A stretch of 64,000 nt of DNA from Mesorhizobium sp. B2-4-3. Lineage in GTDB: Bacteria > Pseudomonadota > Alphaproteobacteria > Rhizobiales > Rhizobiaceae. Shown here piece by piece: positions 37,371 to 46,611 of this stretch. The stretch lies in contig NZ_VFVL01000006.1 in the NCBI RefSeq assembly GCF_006442815.1, forward strand, positions 1-64,000. Reading direction: 5' to 3'. Under the pieces are notes generated by a model. The model had not been told where the DNA came from. It did not search any database and saw nothing but the letters and a program-made list of their open reading frames with translations. The translations under genes and the position numbers were made by a program. The stretch's first letter is position 1. Each line of letters begins with the position of its first letter.

Positions 37371-37397
37371 CGACCCGCCGGCACCGTCGGCGGGTCG
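37371..37397 (+). other. Hairpin between nirK and nirV
   Basis: CGACCCGCCG (37371-37380) pairs perfectly with CGGCGGGTCG (37388-37397) around a 7-base loop. No T-run follows, so it may be a partial attenuator or an RNA-stability element that keeps nirK expression above nirV, rather than a full terminator. The function is inference. Confidence 0.5.
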
Positions 37398-37419
37398 CAC
37401 CGCCAAGCGGATTTCGGAC

Positions 37420-38286
37420 ATGTCCTTCGATCCTGTCTTCACATTTGGAACGATCGCGGCCGCCGCCCTCATCGGTTTCGGCGTCAGCCACGCGATCGAT
37501 GGGACGCCCTCGCGATCCCGGGTTCCAACTGCCACGGCAGAGCTGGTAGCGCTGACTCCCGGATCATTCGAACATCCGCAGCCTGGAGAGTTCCTCCGGG
37601 ATAACCATCCCGTGCCTGCGCCCGTGGCGAAGGAAACCATCGACACGCCTCTGGAAATCATGAAGTTCCAGGTGACCGCGTCGGATTACGACCGTTGCGT
37701 TTCGGACGGCGCCTGCAAACCCGCCGACTCGCGTCTCGTCGGCAATGTTCCGGTGACGGGCGTCAGCTTCCTCGATGCGCAGGCTTACGCGAATTGGCTG
37801 TCGGCGAAAACGGGGGAAACCTGGCGGCTGGCCACCGACGTGGAATGGGCCTATGGCGCCGGCGAGCGATTTCGGGCCGATATCGAAGGGGGCGACGGCG
37901 ATCCGGCGGATCCGGCGAGGCGATGGCTCGCCCAATACCGCAATGAGGCCGCGCTCGGCCGCAAGGCGGATCCGGAACCGCGGCCTCTCGGTGAGTTTGG
38001 AACCAACTCAAAAGGTGTTGCGGATATTGCAGGCAATGTCTGGGAATGGACATCGACATGCTACGCCCATGTGACGATGACCAGCGACGGCGTTGCCAGT
38101 TCGCTCAGTAACTGCGGCGTGCACGTTGTGGAGGGTTTCCACCGGACCTACATGTCGAATTTCATCCGCGACGGCAAAAGCGGCGGCTGCGCGGTGGGCA
38201 CGCCACCGGACAATCTCGGGTTTCGCCTGGTCCATGAGCGCGGCGGCTTCCTGCAGGCCGCCCTTCGCCGGCTTGGCCTGACCTGA
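37420..38286 (+). CDS. nirV: NirV (formylglycine-generating-enzyme-like protein)
   Basis: NirV is a frequent neighbour of nirK with a fold like formylglycine-generating enzyme, but its role is unknown. The 288-residue protein has a short membrane or signal segment (PVFTFGTIAAAALIGFGVSH), then the sulfatase-modifying-factor fold with IMKFQVTASDYDRCVSDGAC, WRLATDVEWAYGAGERFRAD, and GVADIAGNVWEWTSTCYAHV. The ATG at 37420 is chosen over longer frames. It lies downstream of nirK and a hairpin, so it may be expressed at a lower level. Confidence 0.9.
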   Translation: MSFDPVFTFGTIAAAALIGFGVSHAIDGTPSRSRVPTATAELVALTPGSFEHPQPGEFLRDNHPVPAPVAKETIDTPLEIMKFQVTASDYDRCVSDGACKPADSRLVGNVPVTGVSFLDAQAYANWLSAKTGETWRLATDVEWAYGAGERFRADIEGGDGDPADPARRWLAQYRNEAALGRKADPEPRPLGEFGTNSKGVADIAGNVWEWTSTCYAHVTMTSDGVASSLSNCGVHVVEGFHRTYMSNFIRDGKSGGCAVGTPPDNLGFRLVHERGGFLQAALRRLGLT

Positions 38287-38304
38287 TTCACAAGAGGAAT
38301 GTAG

Positions 38305-38754
38305 ATGACTTCGAAATCGGTCCTGCTTGACAGGATCCGCCCTGCCGCCGAACAGCCCTTGGCGCAGCCTGGTGTCGACCGGGCATCGATAGGCGAGTTG
38401 GTTCGCGAATTCTATGCCAGGGTTAGAAGCGACGAGCGCCTCGGACCCATCTTTTCCCGCGAGATCGTCGGTGATTGGGAACACCATCTGGAGAAGATGA
38501 CGGACTTCTGGTGCTCCGTCATCTTGAAGAGCGGCGACTACCATGGCCGGCCAGTGCCGGCTCATGTGAAGCTCAAGGACGTCACCGAGTCCGACTTCGA
38601 TATTTGGCTGGTACTCTTTGGCGAAACTGCTGCAGAGCTCTTCGAACCCGCAACCGCGGCTGTGTTTGTCGAGCGAGCGGAACGGATCGCCGCGAGCCTG
38701 AAGCTCGCCATGTTCTTTCGCCTTGACCGTACCGCGGCCGCGGGCGGCCAGTAA
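38305..38754 (+). CDS. Group III truncated haemoglobin
   Basis: The 149-residue protein follows group III truncated globins: LVREFYARVRSDERLGPIFS, the helix WEHHLEKMTDFWCSVILKSG, and a proximal His in PVPAHVKLKDV. Globins of this type bind O2 or NO and are linked to nitrosative stress. It starts 18 bases after nirV with AGAGGAATGTAG upstream, so it is probably in that unit. With no NO reductase in view it could help scavenge NO made by NirK, which is inference. Confidence 0.9.
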   Translation: MTSKSVLLDRIRPAAEQPLAQPGVDRASIGELVREFYARVRSDERLGPIFSREIVGDWEHHLEKMTDFWCSVILKSGDYHGRPVPAHVKLKDVTESDFDIWLVLFGETAAELFEPATAAVFVERAERIAASLKLAMFFRLDRTAAAGGQ

Positions 38755-38831
38755 GGCGTCTCCAGGACAGCCGGACCGGGCGGTTTGATCTGGCGCAAGG
38801 AACAGGGTGCTTCGGGCCGTAGTGTCCTCGA

Positions 38832-39036
38832 ATGATCCTTAACCTTTTCGTCGGCACGATCGTCATCAGCCTGACGGTCCTGATCCACACGTTCGGCCTT
38901 ATCGCCGTCACTCACACGATGGCACGGCTCGTTGCGTTCTTTCGCATGCACGGGCGGCGCAGCCGGGTGGTCGACCGCCTACCTTATCGCGGCCGGCACC
39001 CGTGTCGGTCCCTTCCGGATCGGCGAGCACTTCTGA
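38832..39036 (+). pseudogene. Remnant of an ion-channel family gene with internal deletion
   Basis: The first 41 residues (MILNLFVGTIVISLTVLIHT then FGLIAVTHTMARLVAFFRMH) are a typical N-terminal membrane segment of a two-pore-domain potassium channel-like protein. After RRSR, near 38967, the other frame reads WSTAYLIAAGTRVGPFRIGE and ends in HF-stop at 39034, the usual C-terminus of that family. The pore segment of about 80 residues is missing between them. The gene is therefore a deletion remnant. Confidence 0.7.
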
Positions 39037-39051
39037 TCCGCGACTCCGGCC

Positions 39052-40431
39052 TCAAACCGCCAGCGAGTGCCTGCCGGTTCCATTGTTGAGATATTTGTCG
39101 AACTTGGCCGCCACCGCCCTGACGAGCGGACGGCTTTCCTCCGGCACGGTGAAATTTTCGCCGTCGAGCCGAAGGTGTTGGCCGGCACCGCCGATAGCCA
39201 ACCGACTTGCTTCGCACAGCACCGTTTGCCCCGCCACTCCAAAGCGTTCGACAAGTTCCATCGCCGAAAAGGCGAAGTTGCACATCAGGCGCTCGATGAC
39301 CCAGCCTCGCGCCAGATCATCGAGACTGAACTCGATCCCCCGCGCTATCGCCAGCCGGCCGGAATCCACGGCCTTTTCGTACTCGCCGGTGGCAACGATG
39401 TTTTGTGCATGACCCTGGCGGAACCGGCTGATCGAGGAGGGACCCAGACCGATCAGGGTTTCGCACTGATCCTCGGTATAGCCCTGGAAGTTGCGGCGGA
39501 TCCTGCCGGCACGCGCTGCAACCGCCAGCGCATCCTGCGGTTTTGCGAAATGATCCAGCCCCAATGCCTCGTAGCCTGCATCGACGATCAGTTGAGCGGC
39601 ACGCCGCGACTGTGCCAGGCGTGCGGCGGAGCCGGGCAACCATGCTTCGTCGATCATCGTTTGGTGCTTCTTGAACCACGGAACATGCGCATAACCGAAC
39701 AAGGCCAATCGGTCCGGCACCAGCGTCAGAGCCTGCGTGACGGTCGCCGCAACGCTCTCACAGGTCTGATGCGGGAGCCCATAGAGCAGGTCCAGGTTGA
39801 CAGAGTGAACACCCCGCGCGCGCACCGCATCGACAATGCTCTTGGTCAGCGCGAAACTTTGTTCGCGATTGATTGCCTTCTGCACCTTGGGATCGAAGTC
39901 CTGGACACCGAGGCTCGCCCTGGTCATGCCGATCGCGGCGAAGGCATCGAGCCGCTCGTCGTCCATGTCGTTCGGGTCGATCTCGACGCTGAGGCTGGCG
40001 CCGTCGAGGAAATCGAACCGTTCACGCAACGCTTTTCCAAGCATGAGGATATCGTCGGGCTTCAGCATCGTCGGGGAACCGCCCCCGAAATGAACGGCGC
40101 GGACCCTGCCCCGGCCACTCACAAGGCGGCCGACCGTTTCGATCTCCTTGTGCAGTGAGCGGAGGAATGTGGCCACGGGCGCATAGTGACGCGTCTGCTT
40201 GGTATGGCAGGCACAGAACCAGCATAACCGGTCGCAATAGGGGATATGCAGATAGAGCGATATCTCGTCATCGCCTTCAAGCGCATCCATCCATCCGCGA
40301 ACAATCACCGCGTCGATCCCCGGATGAAAGTGCGGCGCAGTCGGATAACTCGTGTAACGCGGCACATTGTCGCCGAGGCCTATGGCCGGAGTTGGGTGCG
40401 GGGGCAGGATGATGGCGGCGGGAGCGGTCAT
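39052..40431 (-). CDS. hemN: Oxygen-independent coproporphyrinogen III oxidase HemN
   Basis: HemN is a radical SAM enzyme that makes protoporphyrinogen IX without oxygen, needed for haem synthesis at low oxygen. From ATG 40431 it is 459 residues, with the [4Fe-4S] motif in YCDRLCWFCACHTKQTRHYA (C-x3-C-x2-C), GGGSPTMLKPDD and SLGVQDFDPKVQKAIN. An in-frame TTG at 40440 has a closer AGG site and could be the true start. The FNR-type box at 40467 lies 36 bases upstream. It is divergent from fnrN. Confidence 0.94.
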   Translation of the reverse strand: MTAPAAIILPPHPTPAIGLGDNVPRYTSYPTAPHFHPGIDAVIVRGWMDALEGDDEISLYLHIPYCDRLCWFCACHTKQTRHYAPVATFLRSLHKEIETVGRLVSGRGRVRAVHFGGGSPTMLKPDDILMLGKALRERFDFLDGASLSVEIDPNDMDDERLDAFAAIGMTRASLGVQDFDPKVQKAINREQSFALTKSIVDAVRARGVHSVNLDLLYGLPHQTCESVAATVTQALTLVPDRLALFGYAHVPWFKKHQTMIDEAWLPGSAARLAQSRRAAQLIVDAGYEALGLDHFAKPQDALAVAARAGRIRRNFQGYTEDQCETLIGLGPSSISRFRQGHAQNIVATGEYEKAVDSGRLAIARGIEFSLDDLARGWVIERLMCNFAFSAMELVERFGVAGQTVLCEASRLAIGGAGQHLRLDGENFTVPEESRPLVRAVAAKFDKYLNNGTGRHSLAV

Positions 40432-40466
40432 GACGGTCAAACTACCTGCACGGCACAGGCAAAACC

Positions 40467-40480
40467 TTGATTTCGATCAA
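40467..40480. promoter_or_regulatory. FNR/FixK-type box between hemN and fnrN
   Basis: TTGATTTCGATCAA fits TTGAT-N4-ATCAA perfectly. It lies 36 bases from the hemN ATG and 59 from the fnrN ATG, so it probably controls both divergent genes, including fnrN autoregulation. Confidence 0.85.
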
Positions 40481-40538
40481 GGCGACCCAAGCCAAAACCG
40501 GCGCAAATTGCCGTCCCTATTTGACCACGGGCGTCGCG

Positions 40539-41252
40539 ATGGCCGGCAGACAGAATGCTCAACGGGCTGAAGTTCCCGCGATTTGCAAACCCTGCGAAGC
40601 GCGACGGACCGGATTATGCGGTGCGCTCAACGCCCGCCAACTTGCCGATTTGGCCAAAGCCTCCTTCAGGCACGAGATTTTGGCGGGGACGGAACTGCCC
40701 GAGGACGGAACCTACTCGAACCTGTTGTCCGGAGTGGTCAAGCTCACGAGAAATCTCTCGGATGGTCGTCAGCAGATCGTCGGTTTCCATTTCGCGCCCG
40801 ATTTTCTGGGCAGGCCGTTCGACGCGAAAAGGCCGATCAAGGCCGAAGCCTTGACGAATGTGGCGCTATGCTCGTTTCCAGGAGCGATCGTCGATCAAAT
40901 GGCCGACGAAGTGCCGAGACTTGGACGCCTGCTGTTGATGCGCGCGCTGAACGAACTTGACGAAGCGCGCGACTGGATGGCGGCACTGGGGCGCAAGACC
41001 GCCTCCGAAAAGGTCGCAAGCTTCCTTCTTATGTTCGCCGGAAACATCGACGCTTCCAAATATCCGGCAGACCCTGTCAGCTTCGATCTGCCGCTGACAC
41101 GAGCGGAGATCGCCGATTTTCTTGGGCTGACGATCGAGACGGTAAGCCGGGAATTCTCCAGGCTGCGAGTGGACGGCGTGATCCGGATCGTAAACAAGCG
41201 AAACATCACCCTCGCGAGCATAGCTCAGCTCGAGGAACGCTGCGGCGACTAA
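40539..41252 (+). CDS. fnrN: Fnr-type oxygen-sensing regulator FnrN
   Basis: The 237-residue protein holds the cysteine set of oxygen-sensing Fnr: C16, C19 and C27 in CKPCEARRTGLC, plus C111 in ALCSFPGAIVDQM. A [4Fe-4S] cluster would fall apart in oxygen, stopping DNA binding. The helix-turn-helix (TRAEIADFLGLTIETVSREF) matches FixK at 27844. The ATG at 40539 is chosen over the frame upstream. fixNOQP follows, with an FNR box between. With fixK this gives two parallel activators of the same boxes. Confidence 0.92.
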   Translation: MAGRQNAQRAEVPAICKPCEARRTGLCGALNARQLADLAKASFRHEILAGTELPEDGTYSNLLSGVVKLTRNLSDGRQQIVGFHFAPDFLGRPFDAKRPIKAEALTNVALCSFPGAIVDQMADEVPRLGRLLLMRALNELDEARDWMAALGRKTASEKVASFLLMFAGNIDASKYPADPVSFDLPLTRAEIADFLGLTIETVSREFSRLRVDGVIRIVNKRNITLASIAQLEERCGD

Positions 41253-41406
41253 GCCGCCGTCGAACCGTCATCCGGCTTTGACCTTCCGGAGCCGCTGACT
41301 TCGGCCTCAGATCGTTTCATCAGCGCTTCCCGCCTGTTCACTTCACTGCCGAAGCAGTGCTCCAGCGGTCGTTGCAACCCTTCCCAAAACAAAAGCTCTT
41401 CAAAGT

Positions 41407-41420
41407 TTGACCTGGATCAA
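41407..41420. promoter_or_regulatory. FNR/FixK-type box upstream of fixN
   Basis: TTGACCTGGATCAA matches TTGAC-N4-ATCAA, 83 bases before the fixN ATG at 41503. Confidence 0.8.
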
Positions 41421-41502
41421 GGCCAGGGAACGGAGAATCCCGAAATGGTGCCGCGAGCGGGCATTTGCGCCGGAACTTTCGAGACGAGATCGGGGACTTG
41501 CG

Positions 41503-43113
41503 ATGAAATTTGGCACGGAGATCGTCCTTTTAAGCCTGTTTGCTTTTGGTGCCCTTGTGGCCGCCGGTTTCGGCGTGGATGAACCTTTTCGCCAGCATAT
41601 GTGGGTTTTGTTCTTCGCGGTGGCTGGCTTCACCGCGATCTTGCTGCGCAATTCGGATTTTAAGCCCGCGGCGCCGATCGACCCCTCCGCCTACATGGAT
41701 GGTCCGATCCGCTACGGGGCCATCGCGACGGTGTTCTGGGGTGTCGTCGGCATGCTGGTCGGCGTCGTTATCGCGCTTCAGCTCGCCTTCCCCGATCTTA
41801 ACATCCCGCCCTGGTTCAATTTCGGCCGTCTACGCCCGCTGCACACCTCCGGCGTCGTCTTTGCCTTTGGCGGCAACGCGCTGATTTGCACCTCGCTTTA
41901 CGTCGTCCAACGCACCTGCCGGGCACGCCTCTTCGGCGGCAATCTCGCCTGGTTCGTCTTCTGGGGATATCAGCTTTTCATCGTCATGGCCGCGACCGGA
42001 TACCTGCTCGGCATCACCGAGAGCCGCGAATACGCCGAGCCGGAATGGTATGTCGACATCTGGCTGACGATCGTCTGGGTCGGGTACCTGATCCTTTTCC
42101 TTGGCACCATTTTGAAGCGCAAGGAACCGCACATCTACGTTGCCAACTGGTTCTACCTTTCCTTCATCGTCACCATCGCGATGCTGCATGTGGTCAACAA
42201 CCTGTCGATGCCCGCCTCGTTCCTTGGCTCCAAAAGCTATTCCGCCTTCTCGGGCGTCCAGGATGCGCTGACGCAGTGGTGGTACGGGCACAACGCGGTC
42301 GGCTTCTTCCTGACCGCAGGCTTCCTGGGGATGATGTATTACTTCGTGCCCAAGCAGGTGAACCGGCCGGTCTATTCCTACCGCCTGTCGATCATCCACT
42401 TCTGGGCTCTGATCTTTCTTTACATCTGGGCGGGGCCGCATCACCTCCACTACACCGCCCTGCCCGACTGGGCGCAGACGCTCGGCATGGTGTTCTCGAT
42501 CATGCTGTGGATGCCGTCTTGGGGCGGAATGATCAACGGCCTCATGACGCTCTCCGGCGCCTGGGACAAGATCCGGACGGATCCGATCGTCCGCATGATG
42601 GTTGCGGCCATCGCCTTCTACGGCATGTCGACCTTCGAAGGCCCGATGATGTCGATCAAGACCGTCAACTCGCTGTCGCACTACACGGATTGGACAATCG
42701 GCCACGTCCATTCGGGCGCGCTCGGCTGGGTCGGCCTCATCACCTTCGGCGCAATTTACTACATGGTGCCCAAGCTTTGGAACCGCGAACGGCTCTATTC
42801 GCTGCGGCTCGTCACCTGGCACTTCTGGCTGGCGACGCTCGGCATCGTCGTCTACGCGGCGGTTATGTGGGTCTCGGGCATCATGCAGGGCCTGATGTGG
42901 CGCGAGTACGACGAGCAGGGTTTCCTCGTCTACTCCTTTGCCGAGACCGTCGCCGCCATGCATCCCTACTACGTCATGCGCGCAGCCGGCGGCGCCATGT
43001 ACCTCGCCGGCATGCTGATCATGGCCTGGAACGTCACCATGACCATTCGTGGCTACCAGCGCAAAGAGCAGCCTTTGCCGGGTTCCGCCCCCGCCTTCCA
43101 GCCTGCCGAATAA
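41503..43113 (+). CDS. fixN: cbb3-type cytochrome c oxidase subunit I (FixN/CcoN)
   Basis: FixN is the catalytic subunit of the high-affinity cbb3 oxidase, holding haem b, haem b3 and CuB. The 536-residue protein has about twelve membrane helices. His ligands are visible in [50 protein letters not shown] and [13 protein letters not shown]. The ATG at 41503 is chosen; the extra upstream residues are non-coding. It opens the operon fixN-fixO-fixQ-fixP and lies 83 bases after an FNR/FixK box. This oxidase supports respiration at nanomolar oxygen, as in nodules. Confidence 0.97.
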   Translation: MKFGTEIVLLSLFAFGALVAAGFGVDEPFRQHMWVLFFAVAGFTAILLRNSDFKPAAPIDPSAYMDGPIRYGAIATVFWGVVGMLVGVVIALQLAFPDLNIPPWFNFGRLRPLHTSGVVFAFGGNALICTSLYVVQRTCRARLFGGNLAWFVFWGYQLFIVMAATGYLLGITESREYAEPEWYVDIWLTIVWVGYLILFLGTILKRKEPHIYVANWFYLSFIVTIAMLHVVNNLSMPASFLGSKSYSAFSGVQDALTQWWYGHNAVGFFLTAGFLGMMYYFVPKQVNRPVYSYRLSIIHFWALIFLYIWAGPHHLHYTALPDWAQTLGMVFSIMLWMPSWGGMINGLMTLSGAWDKIRTDPIVRMMVAAIAFYGMSTFEGPMMSIKTVNSLSHYTDWTIGHVHSGALGWVGLITFGAIYYMVPKLWNRERLYSLRLVTWHFWLATLGIVVYAAVMWVSGIMQGLMWREYDEQGFLVYSFAETVAAMHPYYVMRAAGGAMYLAGMLIMAWNVTMTIRGYQRKEQPLPGSAPAFQPAE

Positions 43114-43123
43114 GGAGCCAGAC

Positions 43124-43855
43124 ATGGGCTTGATGGATAGACACGCGCTGATCGAGAAGAACGCCACGCTGCTTCTTGTCGGATCCCTGCTGGTCGTGAC
43201 CGTCGGTGGTATCGTCGAGATCGCGCCGCTCTTCTATCTCGACAATACGATCGAGAAGGTCGAGGGCATGCGGCCCTACTCGCCGCTCGAGCTCGCCGGC
43301 CGAAATATCTATGTGCGCGAGGGATGCTATCTCTGCCACAGCCAGATGATCAGACCGTTCCGGGACGAGGTGGAACGCTACGGCCACTACAGCCTGGCGG
43401 CCGAGTCGATGTACGATCACCCGTTCCAGTGGGGATCCAAGCGAACGGGGCCGGATCTCGCTCGCGTCGGCGACCGCTACTCCAACAGCTGGCACGTCCA
43501 GCACCTTGCCGATCCGCGATCCGTCGTGCCCGAGTCGATCATGCCGAGCTACGCGTTCCTGAAGGACACGCCGATCGAGGTGAAGGACTTCTCGACGCAT
43601 CTCGTCGCCAACCGGCGCGTCGGTGTCCCCTACTCCGATGACATGATCGCCAATGCCAATGCGGATCTGATGGCGCAGGCCGATCCCAATGCCGACACGT
43701 CAGGCCTGGAAAAGAGATACCCGAAGGCCAAGGTCGGCGACTTCGACGGCAACCCGCAACAGGTCACCGAGATGGACGCCCTGGTGGCTTACCTCCAGAT
43801 GCTCGGCACGCTGGTCGATTTCAAGAACTACGACGAAGCCGCCGGCTACCGCTGA
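43124..43855 (+). CDS. fixO: cbb3-type cytochrome c oxidase subunit II (FixO/CcoO)
   Basis: FixO is a membrane-anchored monohaem c subunit of the cbb3 oxidase. The 243-residue protein begins [20 protein letters not shown], then a membrane segment ([18 protein letters not shown]), then the haem motif C68-YL-C71-H72. A Met ligand is likely in [10 protein letters not shown]. The ATG at 43124 follows AAGGAGCC. It is ten bases after fixN and precedes fixQ. Confidence 0.97.
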   Translation: MGLMDRHALIEKNATLLLVGSLLVVTVGGIVEIAPLFYLDNTIEKVEGMRPYSPLELAGRNIYVREGCYLCHSQMIRPFRDEVERYGHYSLAAESMYDHPFQWGSKRTGPDLARVGDRYSNSWHVQHLADPRSVVPESIMPSYAFLKDTPIEVKDFSTHLVANRRVGVPYSDDMIANANADLMAQADPNADTSGLEKRYPKAKVGDFDGNPQQVTEMDALVAYLQMLGTLVDFKNYDEAAGYR

Positions 43856-43868
43856 GGAGCACAGACCG

Positions 43869-44018
43869 ATGGAATACAATTTGATGCGGGAGTTTGCCGA
43901 CAGCTGGGGTCTGCTTGCGATGGCCCTGTTCTTTGTAGGCTGCATTGCTTTCGCGCTTCGTCCCGGTGGCAAGGCGCATGCCGACCACGCCGCGCACATT
44001 CCTCTTAAGGACGATTGA
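43869..44018 (+). CDS. fixQ: cbb3 oxidase small subunit (FixQ/CcoQ)
   Basis: The 49-residue protein reads MEYNLMREFADSWGLLAMAL then FFVGCIAFALRPG, one membrane helix with a short His-rich tail (GGKAHADHAAHIPLKDD). This is the usual CcoQ, which stabilises the oxidase. It lies 13 bases after fixO and ends two bases before fixP. Confidence 0.93.
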   Translation: MEYNLMREFADSWGLLAMALFFVGCIAFALRPGGKAHADHAAHIPLKDD

Positions 44019-44020
44019 TC

Positions 44021-44884
44021 ATGAGCAGCGAGCATGTCGACGAAATCTCGGGCGTGACGACGACCGGCCATGAGTGGGACGGGATCACGGAGCTTAACAA
44101 TCCCCTGCCACGCTGGTGGGTGATTACCTTCTACGTCACCATCGCCTGGGCGCTGGCCTACACGATTGCCTACCCCGCCTGGCCGATGCTGAGTTCCGCC
44201 ACCAAGGGCGCCCTGGGCTTTTCCAGCCGCAACGACGTCAAGAACGAAATGGCCGCGGCTGAGGCCGCCAAGGCCAAATATGTCGCGGCGATACAGTCCA
44301 AAACCGTTTCGGAAATTGCTGCTGACGACACTTTGCGCGAGTTCGCCGTCGCGGCTGGCGGCGCGGCATTCAAGGTCAACTGCGTGCAGTGCCACGGCTC
44401 CGGCGCGCAAGGATCGACGGACTTTCCGAACCTCAACGACGACGATTGGCTCTGGGGTGGCAAGACGGAGCAGATCCAGCAGACGGTCACGCACGGCATT
44501 CGTTTCGCCCCGGACGCGGATACTCGCCAGTCGGAGATGCCTGCCTTTGCCGATGTGCTCAAGCTGGATCAGATCGCTCAGGTCAGCGCTTTTGTAGCCA
44601 GCCTTTCAGGGCCGGTGCGGGACATGAGCCTGATCGAGCCCGGCGCCAAGGTTTTCGCGGACAATTGCGCGGCCTGCCATGGCGAGAACGCGAAGGGCAA
44701 CAGGGACCTCGGAGCACCCGATCTGACGGATGCGATCTGGCTCCACGGTTCCGGCGAGGCAGCGATTGCTTCTCAGGTGCGAGACCCGAAGAACGGGGTG
44801 ATGCCTGCCTGGGTCGGTCGTCTCGGCGAGACGACGGTCAAGGAACTGGCTGTCTATGTCCATTCGCTTGGCGGCGGAGAATAG
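44021..44884 (+). CDS. fixP: cbb3-type cytochrome c oxidase subunit III (FixP/CcoP)
   Basis: FixP is the dihaem c subunit that passes electrons to FixN. The 287-residue protein has a membrane helix (VITFYVTIAWALAYTIAYPA) and two haem motifs, C121-VQ-C124-H125 and C216-AA-C219-H220. The ATG at 44021 overlaps nothing; a TTG at 44015 would overlap the fixQ stop and is not needed. A strong terminator follows at 44923, closing the fixNOQP operon. Confidence 0.97.
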   Translation: MSSEHVDEISGVTTTGHEWDGITELNNPLPRWWVITFYVTIAWALAYTIAYPAWPMLSSATKGALGFSSRNDVKNEMAAAEAAKAKYVAAIQSKTVSEIAADDTLREFAVAAGGAAFKVNCVQCHGSGAQGSTDFPNLNDDDWLWGGKTEQIQQTVTHGIRFAPDADTRQSEMPAFADVLKLDQIAQVSAFVASLSGPVRDMSLIEPGAKVFADNCAACHGENAKGNRDLGAPDLTDAIWLHGSGEAAIASQVRDPKNGVMPAWVGRLGETTVKELAVYVHSLGGGE

Positions 44885-44922
44885 GAGCGGGGCCTATTCT
44901 CGGCCCTCAGCCGCTCAAGCGA

Positions 44923-44958
44923 CGAGGCCCGGCCATGCCGGGCCTCGACTTGCTTTTG
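44923..44958 (+). terminator. Rho-independent-type terminator after fixP
   Basis: GAGGCCCGGC pairs perfectly with GCCGGGCCTC around CAT, and ACTTGCTTTTG follows. It lies 39 bases after the fixP stop and just before the next FNR box. Confidence 0.8.
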
Positions 44959-44968
44959 CCGATTCAAT

Positions 44969-44982
44969 TTGACCTGCATCAA
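44969..44982. promoter_or_regulatory. FNR/FixK-type box upstream of fixG
   Basis: TTGACCTGCATCAA matches TTGAC-N4-ATCAA, 83 bases before the fixG start at 45052, the same spacing as the fixN box. Confidence 0.8.
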
Positions 44983-45051
44983 CGCGCCGCGCGCGAGCGA
45001 TGCAAGACTGCTGGAGAAAGGCGGCGTCGTTGGCCGCGATTGGAGATCGTC

Positions 45052-46611
45052 GTGCTGGATCAGGCGCAGGTAGAACGGCTCGATGCCGAAGCGGTCAACT
45101 CCGCAAAGACGCGGTCGCCACTTTATGCCGCGCGCAAGAAGATCTTTCCAAAACGGGCCTCCGGCCGTTTCCGCCAGTTCAAATGGCTGGTGATGGCGAT
45201 CACACTCGGCATCTACTACCTGACTCCCTGGCTGCGTTGGGATAGGGGCCCCTTCGCTCCCGACCAGGCCGTTCTCGTCGATCTGGCCAACCACCGTTTC
45301 TATTTCTTCTTCATCGAGATCTGGCCGCAGGAATTCTACTACGTCGCCGGCCTCCTGATGATGGCGGGCGTCGGTCTTTTCCTGATCACATCGACGGTCG
45401 GGCGAGCCTGGTGCGGATACACCTGCCCGCAGACCGTCTGGGTCGATCTGTTCCTTGTCGTGGAACGGGCGATCGAAGGCGATCGCAATGCCCGCATGAA
45501 GCTGGACGGCGCTCCCTGGAGCGCTCGCAAGCTGTTCCTGCGCATAACCAAGCATGCCGTCTGGCTCGTTATCGCCGTGGCCACGGGCGGCGCCTGGATT
45601 TTCTACTTCGCCGACGCGCCGAAACTGCTCGGCGAAGTCGTCACCGGCACGGCGGCGGCCGTGGCCTATATCACGATCGCCGTCCTGACCGGCACGACCT
45701 ATGTCTTCGGCGGATTGATGCGCGAACAGGTTTGCACCTACATGTGCCCCTGGCCGCGAATTCAGGCCGCCATGCTCGATGAAAACTCGCTGACCGTCAC
45801 ATACAACGACTGGCGCGGCGAGCCGCGTTCGCGCCACGCCAAAAAGGCCTCCGCCGCCGGGCAGTCGGTTGGCGACTGCGTTGACTGCAACGCCTGTGTT
45901 GCCGTCTGTCCCATGGGGATCGACATCCGCGACGGCCAGCAACTGGAATGCATCACCTGCGCGCTGTGCATCGACGCCTGCGACAGCGTCATGGATAAGC
46001 TCGGCCGGGACCGCGGGTTGATTTCCTATGCGACGCTGGCGGACTACAACGCCAACATGGCGATGGCCACCTCCGGCGGCACCGGCCCGGTCAATCCGGC
46101 GGTTGTGAGAACCCCGAGTGGGGCCTTCGCCGATGGCCTGGCACATTTCCATCTGGGCAAGATCTTCCGGTTGCGCACCTACATCTATCTCGGTGTGTGG
46201 TCGGCAATCGGCCTGGCGCTCGTCTATTCTCTGCTGACGCGCGATCGGCTGGAACTGAATGTCCTGCATGATCGCAATCCGCAGTTCGTAACGCTCTCGG
46301 ACGGCTCGATCCGGAACGGCTATACGGTCAAGCTGCTCAACATGATACCCGAGCCGAGGACCATCGAGGTCACGCTGGAAGGCCTCGACGGCGGCGAGAT
46401 GAGCATCGTCGGCATCGACCAGCCCGCAAGTCGCTCGTTCGCCATTCCGGTCGAACCCGACCGGCTGAAGACGCTCAAGATCTTCGTCAGGCAACCGGCC
46501 GATCAGATCAGGAAGCCTGCCCAGGGTTTCGAATTCCGCATCGACGATAAGGCAAGTTCCGAAACCGCCGAGTATACCGCCATTTTCAATGCCCCGGAGA
46601 ACAGCAGATGA
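45052..46611 (+). CDS. fixG: Cytochrome c oxidase accessory protein FixG (CcoG)
   Basis: FixG is a membrane iron-sulfur protein needed for assembly of the cbb3 oxidase, probably in copper delivery. The GTG start at 45052, with GGAG six bases before it, gives 519 residues beginning MLDQAQVERLDAEAVNSAKT. Five or so membrane helices precede two ferredoxin-like motifs, CVDCNACVAVCP and CITCALCIDACD. The C-terminal third is an immunoglobulin-like domain. fixH follows with an ATGA overlap. A longer open frame upstream to 44389 runs back into fixP and is not used. Confidence 0.94.
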   Translation: MLDQAQVERLDAEAVNSAKTRSPLYAARKKIFPKRASGRFRQFKWLVMAITLGIYYLTPWLRWDRGPFAPDQAVLVDLANHRFYFFFIEIWPQEFYYVAGLLMMAGVGLFLITSTVGRAWCGYTCPQTVWVDLFLVVERAIEGDRNARMKLDGAPWSARKLFLRITKHAVWLVIAVATGGAWIFYFADAPKLLGEVVTGTAAAVAYITIAVLTGTTYVFGGLMREQVCTYMCPWPRIQAAMLDENSLTVTYNDWRGEPRSRHAKKASAAGQSVGDCVDCNACVAVCPMGIDIRDGQQLECITCALCIDACDSVMDKLGRDRGLISYATLADYNANMAMATSGGTGPVNPAVVRTPSGAFADGLAHFHLGKIFRLRTYIYLGVWSAIGLALVYSLLTRDRLELNVLHDRNPQFVTLSDGSIRNGYTVKLLNMIPEPRTIEVTLEGLDGGEMSIVGIDQPASRSFAIPVEPDRLKTLKIFVRQPADQIRKPAQGFEFRIDDKASSETAEYTAIFNAPENSR

